A stretch of DNA of 64,000 nt, taken from assembly GCA_032173965.1 (NCBI GenBank), contig CM063292.1:8280001-8344000 (forward strand), read 5' to 3'. Under the pieces are notes generated by a model. That model ran no database searches, was not told the origin of the DNA, and was given only the letters and a program-made list of their open reading frames with translations. This DNA is from Sitta carolinensis. Lineage: Eukaryota; Chordata; Aves; Passeriformes; Sittidae. Shown here piece by piece: positions 12,723-23,309 of this stretch. Positions within the stretch are counted from its first letter, which is position 1, and every line of letters starts with the position of its first letter. Both the position numbers and the translations under genes were made by a program.

Positions 12723-13957
12723 TCAGCCTCCGGGGCTGCTTTGGCACCGAAGGGAAGCTCAAAGCAGGGGAACCCCAGGAGTTTGGAGCAGAGGGCACCC
12801 CAGCCCTGCAGCAAAGTGTCCCCAGAGCGTGTGCCAGGCTCTGCTGGCACCAGCAGCCTGTGCCCCAGCCCCTCTCATCCCAGTACAGCTCCAGGTGAAT
12901 GGCATTTAGGAGAACCGGCAGGTCAAGGACCCCGAGCAGGCACCAATTCCTCTCTCCCTGCCAAGGAGCTGTCACTTCCTTGGAAAGTTAAATTTGTCAC
13001 CAGGAAAGAAAATTTCACCCTAGTCTGCTTAAATAACTTCGGGAGTAGAATCTTTTCCCAGGTGCTTTTTCCACACAAAGCAAATGTATCAATCATTTTA
13101 TTCTCTGAAATAACAATTTATTATCCATGCAGGAGGCCCTAGATGCAATCTGCACAGCGTTCTGAGTGTCGTGGCAGATACTAGAATCTGTCATCAGTCT
13201 TTATCAAGGAAATCATTCTGTTCTTGTCATCCATTTTTATTAATAAGACTATTTATTACTTCAATAATTAATTATGACAAGTAGTCTGCCATTTGGATAA
13301 TGAATAAATATTGATAAATTGCATGGATAATACACTGTTGCTGTATGAGTAGCTTGGAAAACGTGAAGACCTGAATGTTACTAAACCAAATAATTCTAAA
13401 TTAGATATCACACAGCTAGAACTGAATATATATTCAGCTACAACATTAATTTTCAGATTACACAACTTGCAGAGTGGTGGGATTGTTCAGACCTTAAAAT
13501 GGCCCAATTTTTGAAGCTAAAACTAAAATTAAATCCCACATTAAAGACATAATTCAAAAATTATAATTCATAGAAAAATGTTCCATGGTAACTGATGACT
13601 GGATGAATTGAAACAGAAAGATTCTCCATCCCCTCCTGTTTCAAACTCTCCCTTTTGTGAGAAATGTGGCAGAATCAACTAAAACAAATGATGACCTAAA
13701 GCCTGCAATGTAGCCTATCCTACATCATTCCCTTTCCAGACAGCAAATCTCCATCATTAATGGGTTCTTCTGTTTTTCATTACTCTAAACCTCAACTTCA
13801 CAGCATTCCAACTGCTCATTAGACAGTGAGGATTTCTACTTTGAAAGAACCATAATACACCCAAGGAAAATGATCACTGAGGAAATTTGCAAAGGGTGGT
13901 AAAATAACTGCCGTTATTTCCTCAAATCCTAACCTGCTCACAATGAATCAGACTTAA
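12723..13957. other. Non-coding DNA with a GC-rich patch
   Basis: About 12723-12990 is GC-rich and carries short frames on both strands that I do not recognise. The remainder is AT-rich. No repeat family identified. Confidence 0.5.
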
Positions 13958-14456
13958 ATCATAGAATGAATCACAGGATGGGCTGGGTTGGGTTGGGAGG
14001 GACCCAAAGCTCACCCATCCCACCCATCCCTGGCAGGGCCCCCTGCCCTGTGCCAGGGGCTCCCAGCCCCAGTGTCCAGCCTGGCCTTGGGCACTGCCAG
14101 GGATCCAGGGGCAGCCCCAGCTGCTCTGGGCACCCTGTGCCAGGGCTGCCCACCCTGCCAGGGAACAATTCCTGCCCAGGATCCCCCCAGCCCTGCCCTG
14201 GGGCACTGCCAGCCCCTCCCTGGCTCCTGCCCTCCAGCCCTTGCCCATTGTCTCTCTCCAGCTTTCCTGCAGCTCCTCCAGGCCCTGCCAGGCCACCCTG
14301 AGCTGCCCCCAGAGCTTCTCCTGCCCAGGTGAGCACTGCCAGCTGTGCCAGCCTCTCCTGCCAGCAGAGCTGCTCCAGCCCTGGGCTCATCCTGAGCCTC
14401 CCCTGGGCTCTGCCAGCAGCTCCAGCTCCCTGCTGGGCTGGCCCGGGCTGGGGCAG
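13958..14456 (-). mobile_element. CR1 LINE 3' fragment, GC-rich subfamily (copy a)
   Basis: It begins on the plus strand with the inverted CR1 3' octamer (CATAGAAT, then CACAGGAT). The typical antisense CR1 tail follows: GGGTTGGGAGGGACC, then a CCAGCCTGGCCTTGGGCAC block. The element's sense strand is therefore minus, and the copy is 5'-truncated at about 14456. The body matches 35231-35650, 46691-47160 and the reverse complement of 52281-52608 almost base for base. CR1 is the dominant LINE of birds and copies itself by target-primed reverse transcription. No intact reverse transcriptase remains here. Confidence 0.88.
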
Positions 14457-16064
14457 TTTGAACAAGTTGGGTTTATTCCAAGAAAAGTTATTACTGATCT
14501 TTAAATGCAAAAAGATTCCTGCCACAGGGAAGTGAAATAGGGGATTTTTCTTCTAAAGCTGTTCTTATATTTTTAACAATTAGATAGAAAACATTGGAAT
14601 TGATGATATACACTCCTTGGGAGATTTTTCTAGCCCCTATAAAGAGAGATCTTTTAATGGAGTAATGTTTAAACTTCTGTTCAGGAATGACAGTGAGTAC
14701 AGCTGAGCTTTGCCATTGGGCAAAAGAGATATCAAAGTAACTTTTAAGGTTTTTATCAGCAGTGTGGTTGTTAAGAGAGAAGAATGAGAGTGAGATAATT
14801 CACAGTGTATTGGCTAAAAAGCAATGCTATAAAGACAGAACTATAATACAGTCAAAATCAGATAACTTTATAATAGAATATAAATCTATTTCTCCAAGGA
14901 ATGAAATATCCTAATGTGTGTCTCTCTCACAGTGCTGGAAGTAAGAGTCTTTTTACAAGTAGAGCTTGTAGTCACATATAAAGTAAAAATGCATTTAATA
15001 AAAAGATGAATATTTATCAGTGCAAGGCACTTAAAATTTAACTTTTTTTTAAAAGTATCTGAAAAAATATGTAAAGCAATGGACCTGCTTTTAATTCCAA
15101 ACTCTGCAGCCTCAGACTTCTAAACAGATGTGATGTGTGAAGGGTTTGGAGCTTGCCTTAGCTCACCTGGGCAAGAGGTATGAGCTGATTGGCACCTGGA
15201 AGACAGACTACATTTGAAAAAAATAATACTTCAGGAGATTTAAAACTGCAAATACTGATTAAGCTGACCTTTTCCTGACTGAGCTGATCCACACTGCTTT
15301 AAGATTATGTCACTCAGAAATTATGCCCCATACATGAATAATTTCAAACTCAGATTCACGTCAAAGTTATTATAATTTCATTGCCTAAATTTCAAATTCA
15401 AAAACCTGAAGGGTAGGGAATTACGATACTTATAATTTTGTAATATTTGCAGACTTGACCACATCACTTTAAGTTATTAATTAAAATTATCATGGAAATT
15501 AAGTCATATATATATTTTTAAGACAGCTTTCCCGCACCATACATGACTTTTTTCCATATCAAGATTAGCTACATTAGCTCTGTAGAAATAACAGTGAGTA
15601 CATATTTTAAAACTGGCAGGAGTGCCACCTGAAAAAATACATAGGCAGTCCACAAAAAAATACTAACTACATTCCAAAATGTCACTATTTTGAATTAGGT
15701 TAGAGATGAATTATATTCTAATATTGTCTTCTTCTCCATGTTCTTATTTTAAAAAAAATGTTCATTCATGTTCTAGATAAAAAAAGCCCAACAGTTTCTG
15801 GAATTACAGCCTCTTCCTAGCCTTAAAAGCCTTTGGTAGCAACCCAAGAGATAACTACTTGACAGTTAGGCAAATAGATCCATTGAATTGTAACATACTA
15901 TGGGTAATGATTTGCTGTAGGACAAAAAATCCACTTTGCAAACAAATAGTTGTTATTTTCTGCTGTATTGGTTGTAGTATATGCAGAGTGTGAGAGTCTA
16001 ATAAACATTTAACTGGCCCTTGCTGGTACCTCTCGCTGCTGAGCATTGTTTATTCCATTTAATG
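14457..16064. other. AT-rich non-coding DNA
   Basis: No gene, repeat array or element recognised. Only short A and T runs occur. Confidence 0.6.
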
Positions 16065-16342
16065 GGCACTCGGCACTGCCCACCCAGCCCGCTGGCGAGG
16101 CTGGAGGGCCAGGCTGTCCCGGTGCCCCCTGCTCCAGCAGGGCCATCCCAGAGCACAGGGCACAGCAGTGTGTGCCGGGTGGCTCTGCCATGGCCCAGCC
16201 AGGAGACTCTAGGCCTCTGGGCACACTCTGCTCAGGGCTGGGCACTGCCCAGGGCAGCAGCTGTGCCTCTGGGCAGGGCACTCCTGGGCTCAGCCCTGCC
16301 CGCGGCTCTGGGGCCATGGCTGGGCCAGGAGCAGACCTGGGT

Positions 16343-16640
16343 GCCTGCCCTGCCGCCGCTGCCCTGCCTGCTGCCCCTGCCCTGCCCTGCCCTGCTGCCT
16401 GCCCTGCCCTGCCCTGCCTGCCCTGCCCTGCCCTGCCCTGCCCTGCCCTGCCTCTCTGCCCTGCCCTGCCCTGCCCTGCCTGCCCTGCTCTGCCCTGCCC
16501 TGCCTGCCCTGCCCTGCCAGCCTGCTCTGCCCTGCCAGCCTGCTTGCCCTGCCTGCTCCCTGCCCTGCCCTCCCTCTCTGCCCTCCCCTCCCCTCCCTCC
16601 CTGCCCTGCCTGCCCTCCCTCCCTGCCCTCCCTGCCCAGC
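16343..16640 (+). repeat. CCTGC/CCCTG minisatellite tract
   Basis: About 300 bp made almost wholly of CCCTG and CCTG steps on the plus strand, with almost no A across 16349-16515. It grades into CCCTCC steps after 16560. The opposite strand is a G-rich tract of runs of two to four G, which may form unusual secondary structure. It lies within the CR1 at 16065-17275. Confidence 0.9.
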
Positions 16641-16960
16641 CACCCTGCACCCAGGGACACCCAGGGAAAGACAAGGGACACCCAGGGACAGCCAGTGCCG
16701 AGTCCCCTCTCCCTGGAGCTCTCTCCAGGCTGAGCAGCCCCAGCTCCCTCAGCCTTTCCTGGGCACGGAGATGCTCCAGCCCTTCCCCAGCTCCAGGAGC
16801 TCCTGGCCCTGCTGTGCTGAGCATCCAGAGCTGCACAGAGCACCCAGAGGTGTCCCCAGGGCTGGGCACAGGGGCAGGATCCCTCCGGAGCCCTGCCAAG
16901 GCTCTTCCCCACGGCCCAGAGCACCCCTGGCATCCTTGGCCCCGGGACACTCTGCTGGCC

Positions 16961-17068
16961 CAGGGACAGCTCCGTGTGCCCCAGGACAGCTCCGTGTGAC
17001 AGCTCCGTGTGCCCCAGGACAGCTCCGTGTATCCCAGGACAGCTCCGTGTGACAGCTCCGTGTGTCCC
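16961..17068 (-). repeat. CR1-internal minisatellite, about 6 units
   Basis: Six copies of GACAGCTCCGTGT occur, spaced by either nothing or CCCCAG-type linkers, giving 13- and 20-bp units. This is the same array, at the same place in the CR1, as the ~46-unit array at 27950-28742. Confidence 0.9.
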
Positions 17069-17612
17069 ACCCCCCCTGGTCCTTCCCCTCTGAGCTGCTC
17101 CAGGTCCCCCCAGCCTGTGCTGGGCTGGCTTTGTTCCTGCCCAGGAGCAGGACCTGCTTTTGCCTTGGCTGATTTTCACATGTTTTTTCCCTGCCCATCT
17201 CCCCATGGTGTCGAGGTCTCCAAAGGGCTGCACAGTCCTTGGGGATCGGCCACTCCTCCCAGTTAAAACTTCTGTCCCTCAATAACTGATTTTGTTTGGG
17301 GTTTTTTCCCAGTTTTCTATACTTTGTTCTCAAGGTGTGACATGACTGCTTTAGCACTCAAAAATACATTTTTAGTCACGCTTTAAGTCTAAAAATTAGG
17401 TTTACAATGGAAAGTCTGTCAGAATCTTAACAGCAGAGTTCTGTATGTGGCTTTATAATGGGGGCAAATAAGCACCACGTCAGAAACATAACAATAATAA
17501 CAACTTTCACTTCTTCTAAAGCCTCATCATCTACTAAGGCATCCCAGAGCACTTCGCAAGTGTTAGCCTCAGGATGGTTGAGAGCTAAAAGGTTTATAGC
17601 ATTAGAAGGACT

Positions 17613-17667
17613 GAAAAAAAAAACAAAAAAACCCAAAACAAAAAAAAAAAAAAAAACAAAAAACAAA
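17613..17667 (+). repeat. A-rich low-complexity tract
   Basis: Runs of A broken by single C or CCC. No element body identified upstream. Confidence 0.8.
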
Positions 17668-18175
17668 TTGAAAGAAAACATCAAGAAACAAAGATGTAAA
17701 TACAGTGAGAAGTTAATCTCGCTGTTCTTATGAGAACTAAATATTTTTCTTGGCAATGATTGTATTAGCAGTGTATCATGTGCGGGGGTGCCTCAAATTC
17801 CCTTCACCAGTTCCCTTGTGATGTCTCCTGAGCACATCAGAAGTGTGCAGGCACTCTGAGATGTGCTTGGCAAGTTATAGATTCCTTTATTTATCTATGA
17901 AATCTCGCTCCATGTGATTATCTTGACTGTTTTTTGCTCTACTGCACATCTGGAAAGTTGGCTAAGGTTTCTATCTTTGATGACACCATTATTAGGACTG
18001 AATCATGCCAGACTATGGTGAGGCTTCTAAAATTTTGATAAAGAACCCCACCATTGCCAAGGGAAAAGTCATCCAGACTGTACATTTAAAAAACAATTCC
18101 AGATCTGTGTAGGAAAATGCTAGCCAGAGTATGACAAATTTTAGTGGAGGCAAAATACATCAGTGAAATAACTTT

Positions 18176-18208
18176 AAAATAAATAAATAAATAAATAAAT
18201 AAATAAAA
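18176..18208 (+). repeat. (TAAA)n microsatellite
   Basis: About eight uninterrupted 4-bp units. Confidence 0.95.
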
Positions 18209-18409
18209 AGACCGAGTTCATTCATAGCAGCTCAGAAAACATCACCAAAGTAAAAAGAAGATGAAAGAATTACAGGGCACCATGTGATACACAGAATTTT
18301 AGAATTTAGAATATATGTTTAATAACATTGTATAATTTTAGACTTTTGTTTCTCAATATTTATATTGAATTAAACGTATTCTTTCCAAAACATCAAGTTG
18401 CTAGTTTTA

Positions 18410-18412
<3 letters not shown>

Positions 18413-18452
<40 letters not shown>
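18413..18452 (+). repeat. 40-base poly(A) run
   Basis: Forty consecutive A. It could be a retrocopy tail, but the preceding sequence is not recognised as a gene or element. Confidence 0.95.
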
Positions 18453-18456
<4 letters not shown>

Positions 18457-19417
18457 ATAGGACTTCCCTCAGCATTAAGTTGTAAAAATATTGAGCAGCA
18501 AAATAAAATTATGGTTCTTCTACCTCTGACATTTTGGCAATAATGGTTAGGATTTGATAGCAGAAATGGAGGCAGACTCACATTCCCCCTCCATCTGTAA
18601 CTTACTGTGAAGCATAGAGATTATCTGGAGTTTAAATTTTACCATTCCCCTTATAACAACATTTTCACTTTTTTTTTCAAATTGATAAATGTATTCTGGA
18701 CACATTTTAGTCTGATAAAACTTCCAAAGCAATTAAATAATGATGCAGCTGAAAGTTTATTAACTCACAGATCAAATCCTCTGCTGGACCTAAATTTAAT
18801 TATATGGTACATGTAAGCATTTAATTTTATGAAGATGAAAATGGGATACTTTGCAATAAAAAGAATACTGGCAAAGCACTCGAATTTTCAGATGTAATAT
18901 GTTTCAAAATCCATTCATTTTATCACCACGAAGCAGAGACTTATGTAGGAATATCTATTAACTGTGCTAGGAGAATATTCAAGTAGTCAGTGTGCCAGCC
19001 CAGGAGTCCTGGCAGTATCTCAAGATCTAGACCAGTGTGAGAGCTCTTCATGCACAGCATCTAAAACCATGGCAAAGCAACAGCCAGAGCTGAGAAAGGG
19101 GAAGCCTGGCAGGAATTTCCATGGCAGATGGATCTTCCACACACGTTCCTGAGCATGGCTTGAAAGGAGCAAAGCAGACAGAGAATAAGGAACCCAGGAT
19201 CATTTTCCATGACAAATGAAAGGACTGGCCCATATGCTGTCAAATCAACAAACACAACAAGGACAATGAGAAATCCAGCCTTTAACAGCTCCACTTCTAT
19301 CAAACCAAACTGGTTTTTTACCACTCCTCCTTTCTCAACTCGTTCTGTGGCAGGAGGATCTTTCCTTCCAATAATGTGACTCCTTGCCTGGACCACAATC
19401 CAAGAGCCTTCTGCAAA

Positions 19418-19516
19418 GGATGAATTTCAGAATGCAGGTTCCTCATTATTGGATGAGTTTCAGAATGCAGGTTCCTCATGATTGGATGAGTTTCAGAATG
19501 CAGGTTCCTCATTATT
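19418..19516 (+). repeat. Tandem repeat, three units of 33 bp
   Basis: Units start at 19418, 19451 and 19484, each containing TTTCAGAATGCAGGTTCCTC. They differ at only a few positions, so the expansion is fairly recent or homogenised. Confidence 0.93.
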
Positions 19517-20500
19517 TTAGAGTTCAGGATGCAGCTTTCCATGTTATTATTACTCCCATTGTCCATACACACCACTCATACAATTGCAAAACAGAATGAA
19601 CAGCTGAATGGCACTTTTAATTTATATCTTGCATAGTTCTGTATCTGTCTTGCAGAAGAAAAATTCAGTGATATTGTTTGGAAAATAGAGGCTAAGCATA
19701 TATAAAAGGATACAGAGAGTGTACCCCTAAACTGGAATCCTGATATATGGTACTCCATGGAGCAGGAACTGAGTTTTGGATAGGTTTAGATAGCTAACAA
19801 AAAAAACTCCCAAAGAAACCTAATATCCAACTTCAGTGTCACTTATAGTCCTAACTTTAATCACTTTTAACTCAATTCACCAATAACTCAAATTAAATAA
19901 TTATCTTTATGTTTTCCTCTTTACATTCAGGTATATTTGAAGCTATAGTACTTACACAATTGTCTTGTTCCTTTGCCCTTTTACCTTCTTTAAAAATAAT
20001 TTTGCATGATTCAGTTTTTCCTCTTTTGTTTTCCATTTGCTCCTGCCATTTCAGGTAGGCTTCTAAATATCCCTCTCTGCATTCCTTCTTATGCAAAAGC
20101 TTTGCCCAACATCCTCCATTGTCACCTGTGTCCTGTTCCTTGCTCTCCTTCCCATTCCAGCTGCAGCACAGCTGGTTCCATCTCAATCATGTTATCTCCT
20201 ACTGGCTAAGGAAATAGTTTGAATAATAATAATGAATTGTTTTTAGTTTTTATATTTTCCAGATCCTGTGCTGTTTTAGTGGGCAGTTCTGGGTTTCATA
20301 TTCAGTGTTGGTGAGCTCTCTTCACAGAGGAGGGAGACAAAACAATTCCTTCTCTAGCTTGGGACCAAGGACAACCAATACAAGTTTCAAGCCCAAGAAC
20401 AAAACCAAGGGTGAAGTGAGAAGAACAAAATGAGGATGGAGCTTCATAACCTGAAGCTATATTTGGACAATTAACTCCAATATGTTGATGGACCAGAACT

Positions 20501-20507
20501 TATAAAA
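20501..20507 (+). promoter_or_regulatory. TATA box of LTR B
   Basis: TATAAAA is well placed upstream of the LTR poly(A) signal. It is a likely remnant of the viral promoter. Present activity is unknown. Confidence 0.6.
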
Positions 20508-20615
20508 GTGTGAGACCTCGTGACCAGTCATGCATTTTGTGACCATTTTGGGTTCATCTTGGGTGTGGCCAGGCTGAACTCTTGTGCAGCCCAGGTGTGT
20601 CCAGTGAGGCTTTTT

Positions 20616-20621
20616 AATAAA
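20616..20621 (+). promoter_or_regulatory. Poly(A) signal of LTR B
   Basis: AATAAA, 109 bases downstream of the TATA box and 62 bases before the inferred LTR end. Confidence 0.6.
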
Positions 20622-20688
20622 TCCCCACTTTATCCTCTTGCTCTGGCTGGGCTCTGTTCCAGGGCAGCCTCCAGAAGGCATCAGCTCC

Positions 20689-21363
20689 TGCAATCCTCTC
20701 TCTTCCCCTCTCTGGCACTGTTTGGGTATATTTTAACAGGACATCTAAGGGGATTTGCATAATCGTGGTTTTCAGCCACTTCTGCTTTTAATTGTTGTGG
20801 CTTTATGTTTTTATTTCTAAGGAATGAAAGAAGATTAAAGGTTTATAATCACTCTAATTTCCCATTCTGAGCAGAAGGAAGGAGCTGGTCCTGCAGAGGG
20901 GGAGCGCTGCTGCAAGCTTTGGTGCACTGACAGCTTTTGGAACTGCCATCCACATGATGCTGATTTTCCATAGCACTTAATATGTTCATTTAAATACTGG
21001 CTTTAACCACTGCTTAGCAGCAGCATGAGGTATCATTACCACTGTGGTCTTGACACATAGTCGTTTAGAAAGCTGCTATGTATTAAAACTTGGGTTTGGG
21101 TAGCTGTTTGGATGTCCACTGCAATATGCAACAGGCAAAGTATTCCCTCCACAGCCACTTAACAAACCAATTTATTCTCATTTTCTAATCACCCAGTTTA
21201 ACTGGTTCATAATATGGGATCCAAATGCAACTCTGACTTCATTTACAGACTTAAGTCTTTTCACAAAACCAGTATAACACAATAATTATATGTCTCACTC
21301 TGCAGTATTACATTACTATATGAAAACATAAAAACAAAATTTTAATTCTGTAGGAACTTTCCT
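20689..21363. other. AT-rich non-coding DNA
   Basis: Nothing recognised between the solo LTR and the next antisense LTR. Confidence 0.55.
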
Positions 21364-21558
21364 TGTGGTGGGTTGACTCTGGCCGAATGCCAGGTGCCCA
21401 GCAAGGTATTGCTGCCCTCCTCAGCTGGATGGGGAGAAAAAACATGCCTAAAATTACTCATGAGTAATAATAATGATGAGGAGAGATCACTCCCCAGTTA
21501 CTGTCACAAGAATAATAGACTCAACTTGGCAGAAAGTAATTTAATTAAATCACAGTAG

Positions 21559-22372
21559 AATCACAGACTCATAAAATCATTGAAGGTATAAAAGATCATC
21601 AAGGCCAACTGTTAATCAGGAGCACCACCATGCTCACCACCAAACCAAATCCTCAAGTGCCACATCCACAAGTTTTTTGAACACCACCAAGGATGTTGAC
21701 TCCATCACCTCCCTGGGCAGCCTGTGCCAATGTTTGACCACCTTTTCCATGGAGAAATGTTTCCTAATACCCAAATCTAAACCTCCCCTGGCACAGCTTG
21801 AGGCTTGTCTTTTGCCTGTGCCTGTGCCCAGAGCCCCCCGGCTGTGCCCTCCTGGCAGGAGCTGTGCAGAGCCAGCAGGGTCCCCTGAGCCTCCTGTGCT
21901 CCAGGCTGAGCCCCTGCCCGGCTCCCTGTGCCCCTGCCCGGCTCCCTGTGCCCCTGCCCGGCTCCCGGCCCCTGCCCGGCTCCCTTGCCCCTGCCCGGCT
22001 CCCTGTGTCCCTGCCCGGCTCCCTGTGCCCCTGCCCGGCTCCCTCTGCCCCTGCCCGGCTCCCAGGCCCCTGCCCGGCTCCCTGTGCCCTGCCCGGCTCC
22101 CTGTGCCCCTGCCCGGCTCCCTGTGCCCCTGCCCGGCTCCCCCAGCCCCTGCCCGGCTCCCTGAGCCCCTGCCCGGCTCCCTGTGCCCCTGCCCGGCTCC
22201 CCCAGCCCCTGCCCGGCTCCCTGTGCCCTGCCCGGCTCCCCCAGCCCCTGCCCGGCTCCCTGTGCCCCTGCCCAGCTCCCTCCCCTGCCCTGCACAGCTC
22301 CAGACCCTGCAGGGCTCTCCTGTCATGAAGGGGCCAAACCTGAACCCAGCATTCGAGGTGGGGCTTGAAGGC
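21559..22372 (-). mobile_element. CR1 LINE fragment nested in LTR C1 (copy f)
   Basis: The plus strand begins AATCACAGACTCATAAAATCATTGAAGG, the inverted CR1 3' end, and proceeds through the antisense CR1 tail to a block containing GCATTCGAGGTGGGGC near 22350. A 20-bp minisatellite (21908-22285) occupies its middle. LTR sequence occurs on both sides, so this CR1 inserted after the LTR. No long target duplication is visible; at most a few bases (AAT) are shared. Confidence 0.82.
21908..22285 (-). repeat. CR1-internal minisatellite, about 19 units of ~20 bp
   Basis: About 19 copies of CCTGCCCGGCTCCC, separated by TGTGCC, AGCC or similar, give 18-20-bp units. The flank just left of it (about 21795-21907) is the reverse complement of 42640-42735, so this array and the one at 42341-42637 sit at the same point of the CR1. 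Confidence 0.93.
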
Positions 22373-22680
22373 AAATGAGAAATAAAACTAAATCTTGAAA
22401 CACCTTCCACCCACCCTTCCCTTCTTGCTGGGATCAGCTTTGCCCACGAGTTCTCTGTCTCCTCCTGCTCAGTGGCCCAGGGGAATGGGGAATGGGGACT
22501 GTGATAAGCTCAGCCGGTGTTGCTCTGCTGCTCCTCCTCCTCATGGGGAGGACTCCTCACACTCTTCCCCTGCTCCACAGTGGGGACACTCCCACGGGAA
22601 GTGATCCCACCGGAACTTCTCCAACTTGAGCCCTTCCCCAGCGTCACAGTTCTCCTTCAGGCACCCCCTGCTCCCGTGGG

Positions 22681-23092
22681 GAATCTCTGCTCCATCCCGG
22701 AGCAAGGGGCTGCAGGGAATGGATCTCTGCTCCATCCCAGCCCCAGGGGCTGCAGGGGGATGGATCTCTGCTCCATCCCAGCCCTGCAGGGGAATGGATC
22801 TCTGCTCCATCCCAGCCCCAGGGGCTGCAGGGGGATGGATCTCTGCTCCATCCCAGACCTGCAGGGGGATGGATCTCTGCTCCATCCCAGCCCTGCAGGG
22901 GAATGGATCTCTGCTCCATCCCAGCCCCAGGGGCTGCAGGGGGATGGATCTCTGCTCCATCCCAGACCTGCAGGGGGATGGATCTCTGCTCCATCCCAGC
23001 CCCAGGGGCTGCAGGGGGATGGATCTCTGCTCCATCCCAGACCTGCAGGGCAATTGATCTCTGCTCCATCCCAGCCCCAGGGGCTGCAGGGG
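22681..23092 (-). repeat. LTR-internal array, 11 units of 33 or 41 bp
   Basis: Eleven copies of ATCTCTGCTCCATCCC are spaced by either 41 bp (linker with CCCCAGGGGCTG) or 33-34 bp (linker with CCTG). The long and short units alternate in a partly regular order, hinting at a higher-order unit. The same unit, inverted and degraded, forms 58331-58620. Confidence 0.93.
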
Positions 23093-23309
23093 CACAGCTG
23101 CCTCTCCCTGGGCTGCAGCCCGGGCTGGGGGAGGCTCAGCTCCAGCACCTGCAGCAGCTCCTGCCCCTCCTGGCCTGCCCTGGGGCTTTGCAGAGCTGCT
23201 CCTCTCACATGTCCTCATTCCTTTCTCCAGCGTCACTTCTGCAGGGGTTTTTCCCCCCCCGTTCTCAAATACTTTACCCCAGAGGCACTGCTACTGTTAC
23301 TGATGGGCT

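Larger units (their letters stand above)
16065..17275 (-). mobile_element. CR1 LINE fragment with two internal arrays (copy h)
   Basis: GC-rich and antisense on the plus strand. From about 17069 to 17275 it is the reverse complement, with very few differences, of 27751-27947. From about 16810 to 16945 it is the reverse complement of 28760-28885. The sense strand resembles the 3' part of CR1 ORF2 followed by the 3' UTR. Inside are a CCCTG-type array (16343-16640) and a short GACAGCTCCGTGT array (16961-17068). The boundary near 16065 is approximate. Many overlapping open frames here (such as 16009-17070 - and 16046-16999 +) are array artefacts. Confidence 0.8.
17276..20261. other. AT-rich non-coding DNA with simple repeats
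   Basis: No gene recognised. It holds an A-rich run (17613-17667), a TAAA microsatellite (18176-18208), a 40-base poly(A) (18413-18452) and a three-unit 33-bp repeat (19418-19516). A minus-strand frame at 19061-19396 (111 codons) has a hydrophobic middle but matches no family I know. I treat it as chance. Confidence 0.55.
20267..20683 (+). mobile_element. Solo LTR with TATA box and poly(A) signal (family B)
   Basis: About 417 bp, starting TGTG and ending ATCA. TATAAAA lies at 20501-20507 and AATAAA at 20616-20621, about 110 bases apart, the order expected in U3-R-U5. Flanks GATCC (20262-20266) and GCTCC (20684-20688) fit a 5-bp target duplication with one change, which points to an ERVL-type or similar integrase. 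The sequence resembles a songbird LTR I recall but cannot name. No retroviral genes adjoin it. Confidence 0.72.
21364..23309 (-). mobile_element. Antisense LTR with internal array, split by a CR1 (family C, copy 1)
   Basis: On the plus strand it opens with TGTGGTGGGTTGACTCTGG, the complement of an LTR 3' end. It runs to about 21558, is interrupted by a CR1 (21559-22372), and resumes with GAGAAATAAAACTAAATC. A CTCCTCCTCCTCATGGGGAGGA-like segment, an 11-unit array (22681-23092) and an upstream U3-like part ending near 23309 follow. I recall this order from a common avian LTR whose U3 carries a tandem array, but I cannot confirm the family name. The LTR 5' end is missing beyond 23309. A second copy, in sense orientation, lies at 58022-58990. 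Confidence 0.72.

Noticed and set aside
12222..13142. 306-codon frame rich in F, G and V
   Set aside because: The first half is a translation of the G/T-rich tract, with low-complexity composition and no membrane-protein family resemblance beyond hydrophobicity.
16009..17357. Several long open frames (up to 353 codons) on both strands
   Set aside because: They translate CR1 sequence and CCCTG/GACAGCTCC arrays. Frames are open on both strands because the repeats lack stops, and no domain is recognisable.
19061..19396. 111-codon minus-strand frame with a hydrophobic segment
   Set aside because: No family recognised, no clear splice signals, and the length is compatible with chance in this composition.
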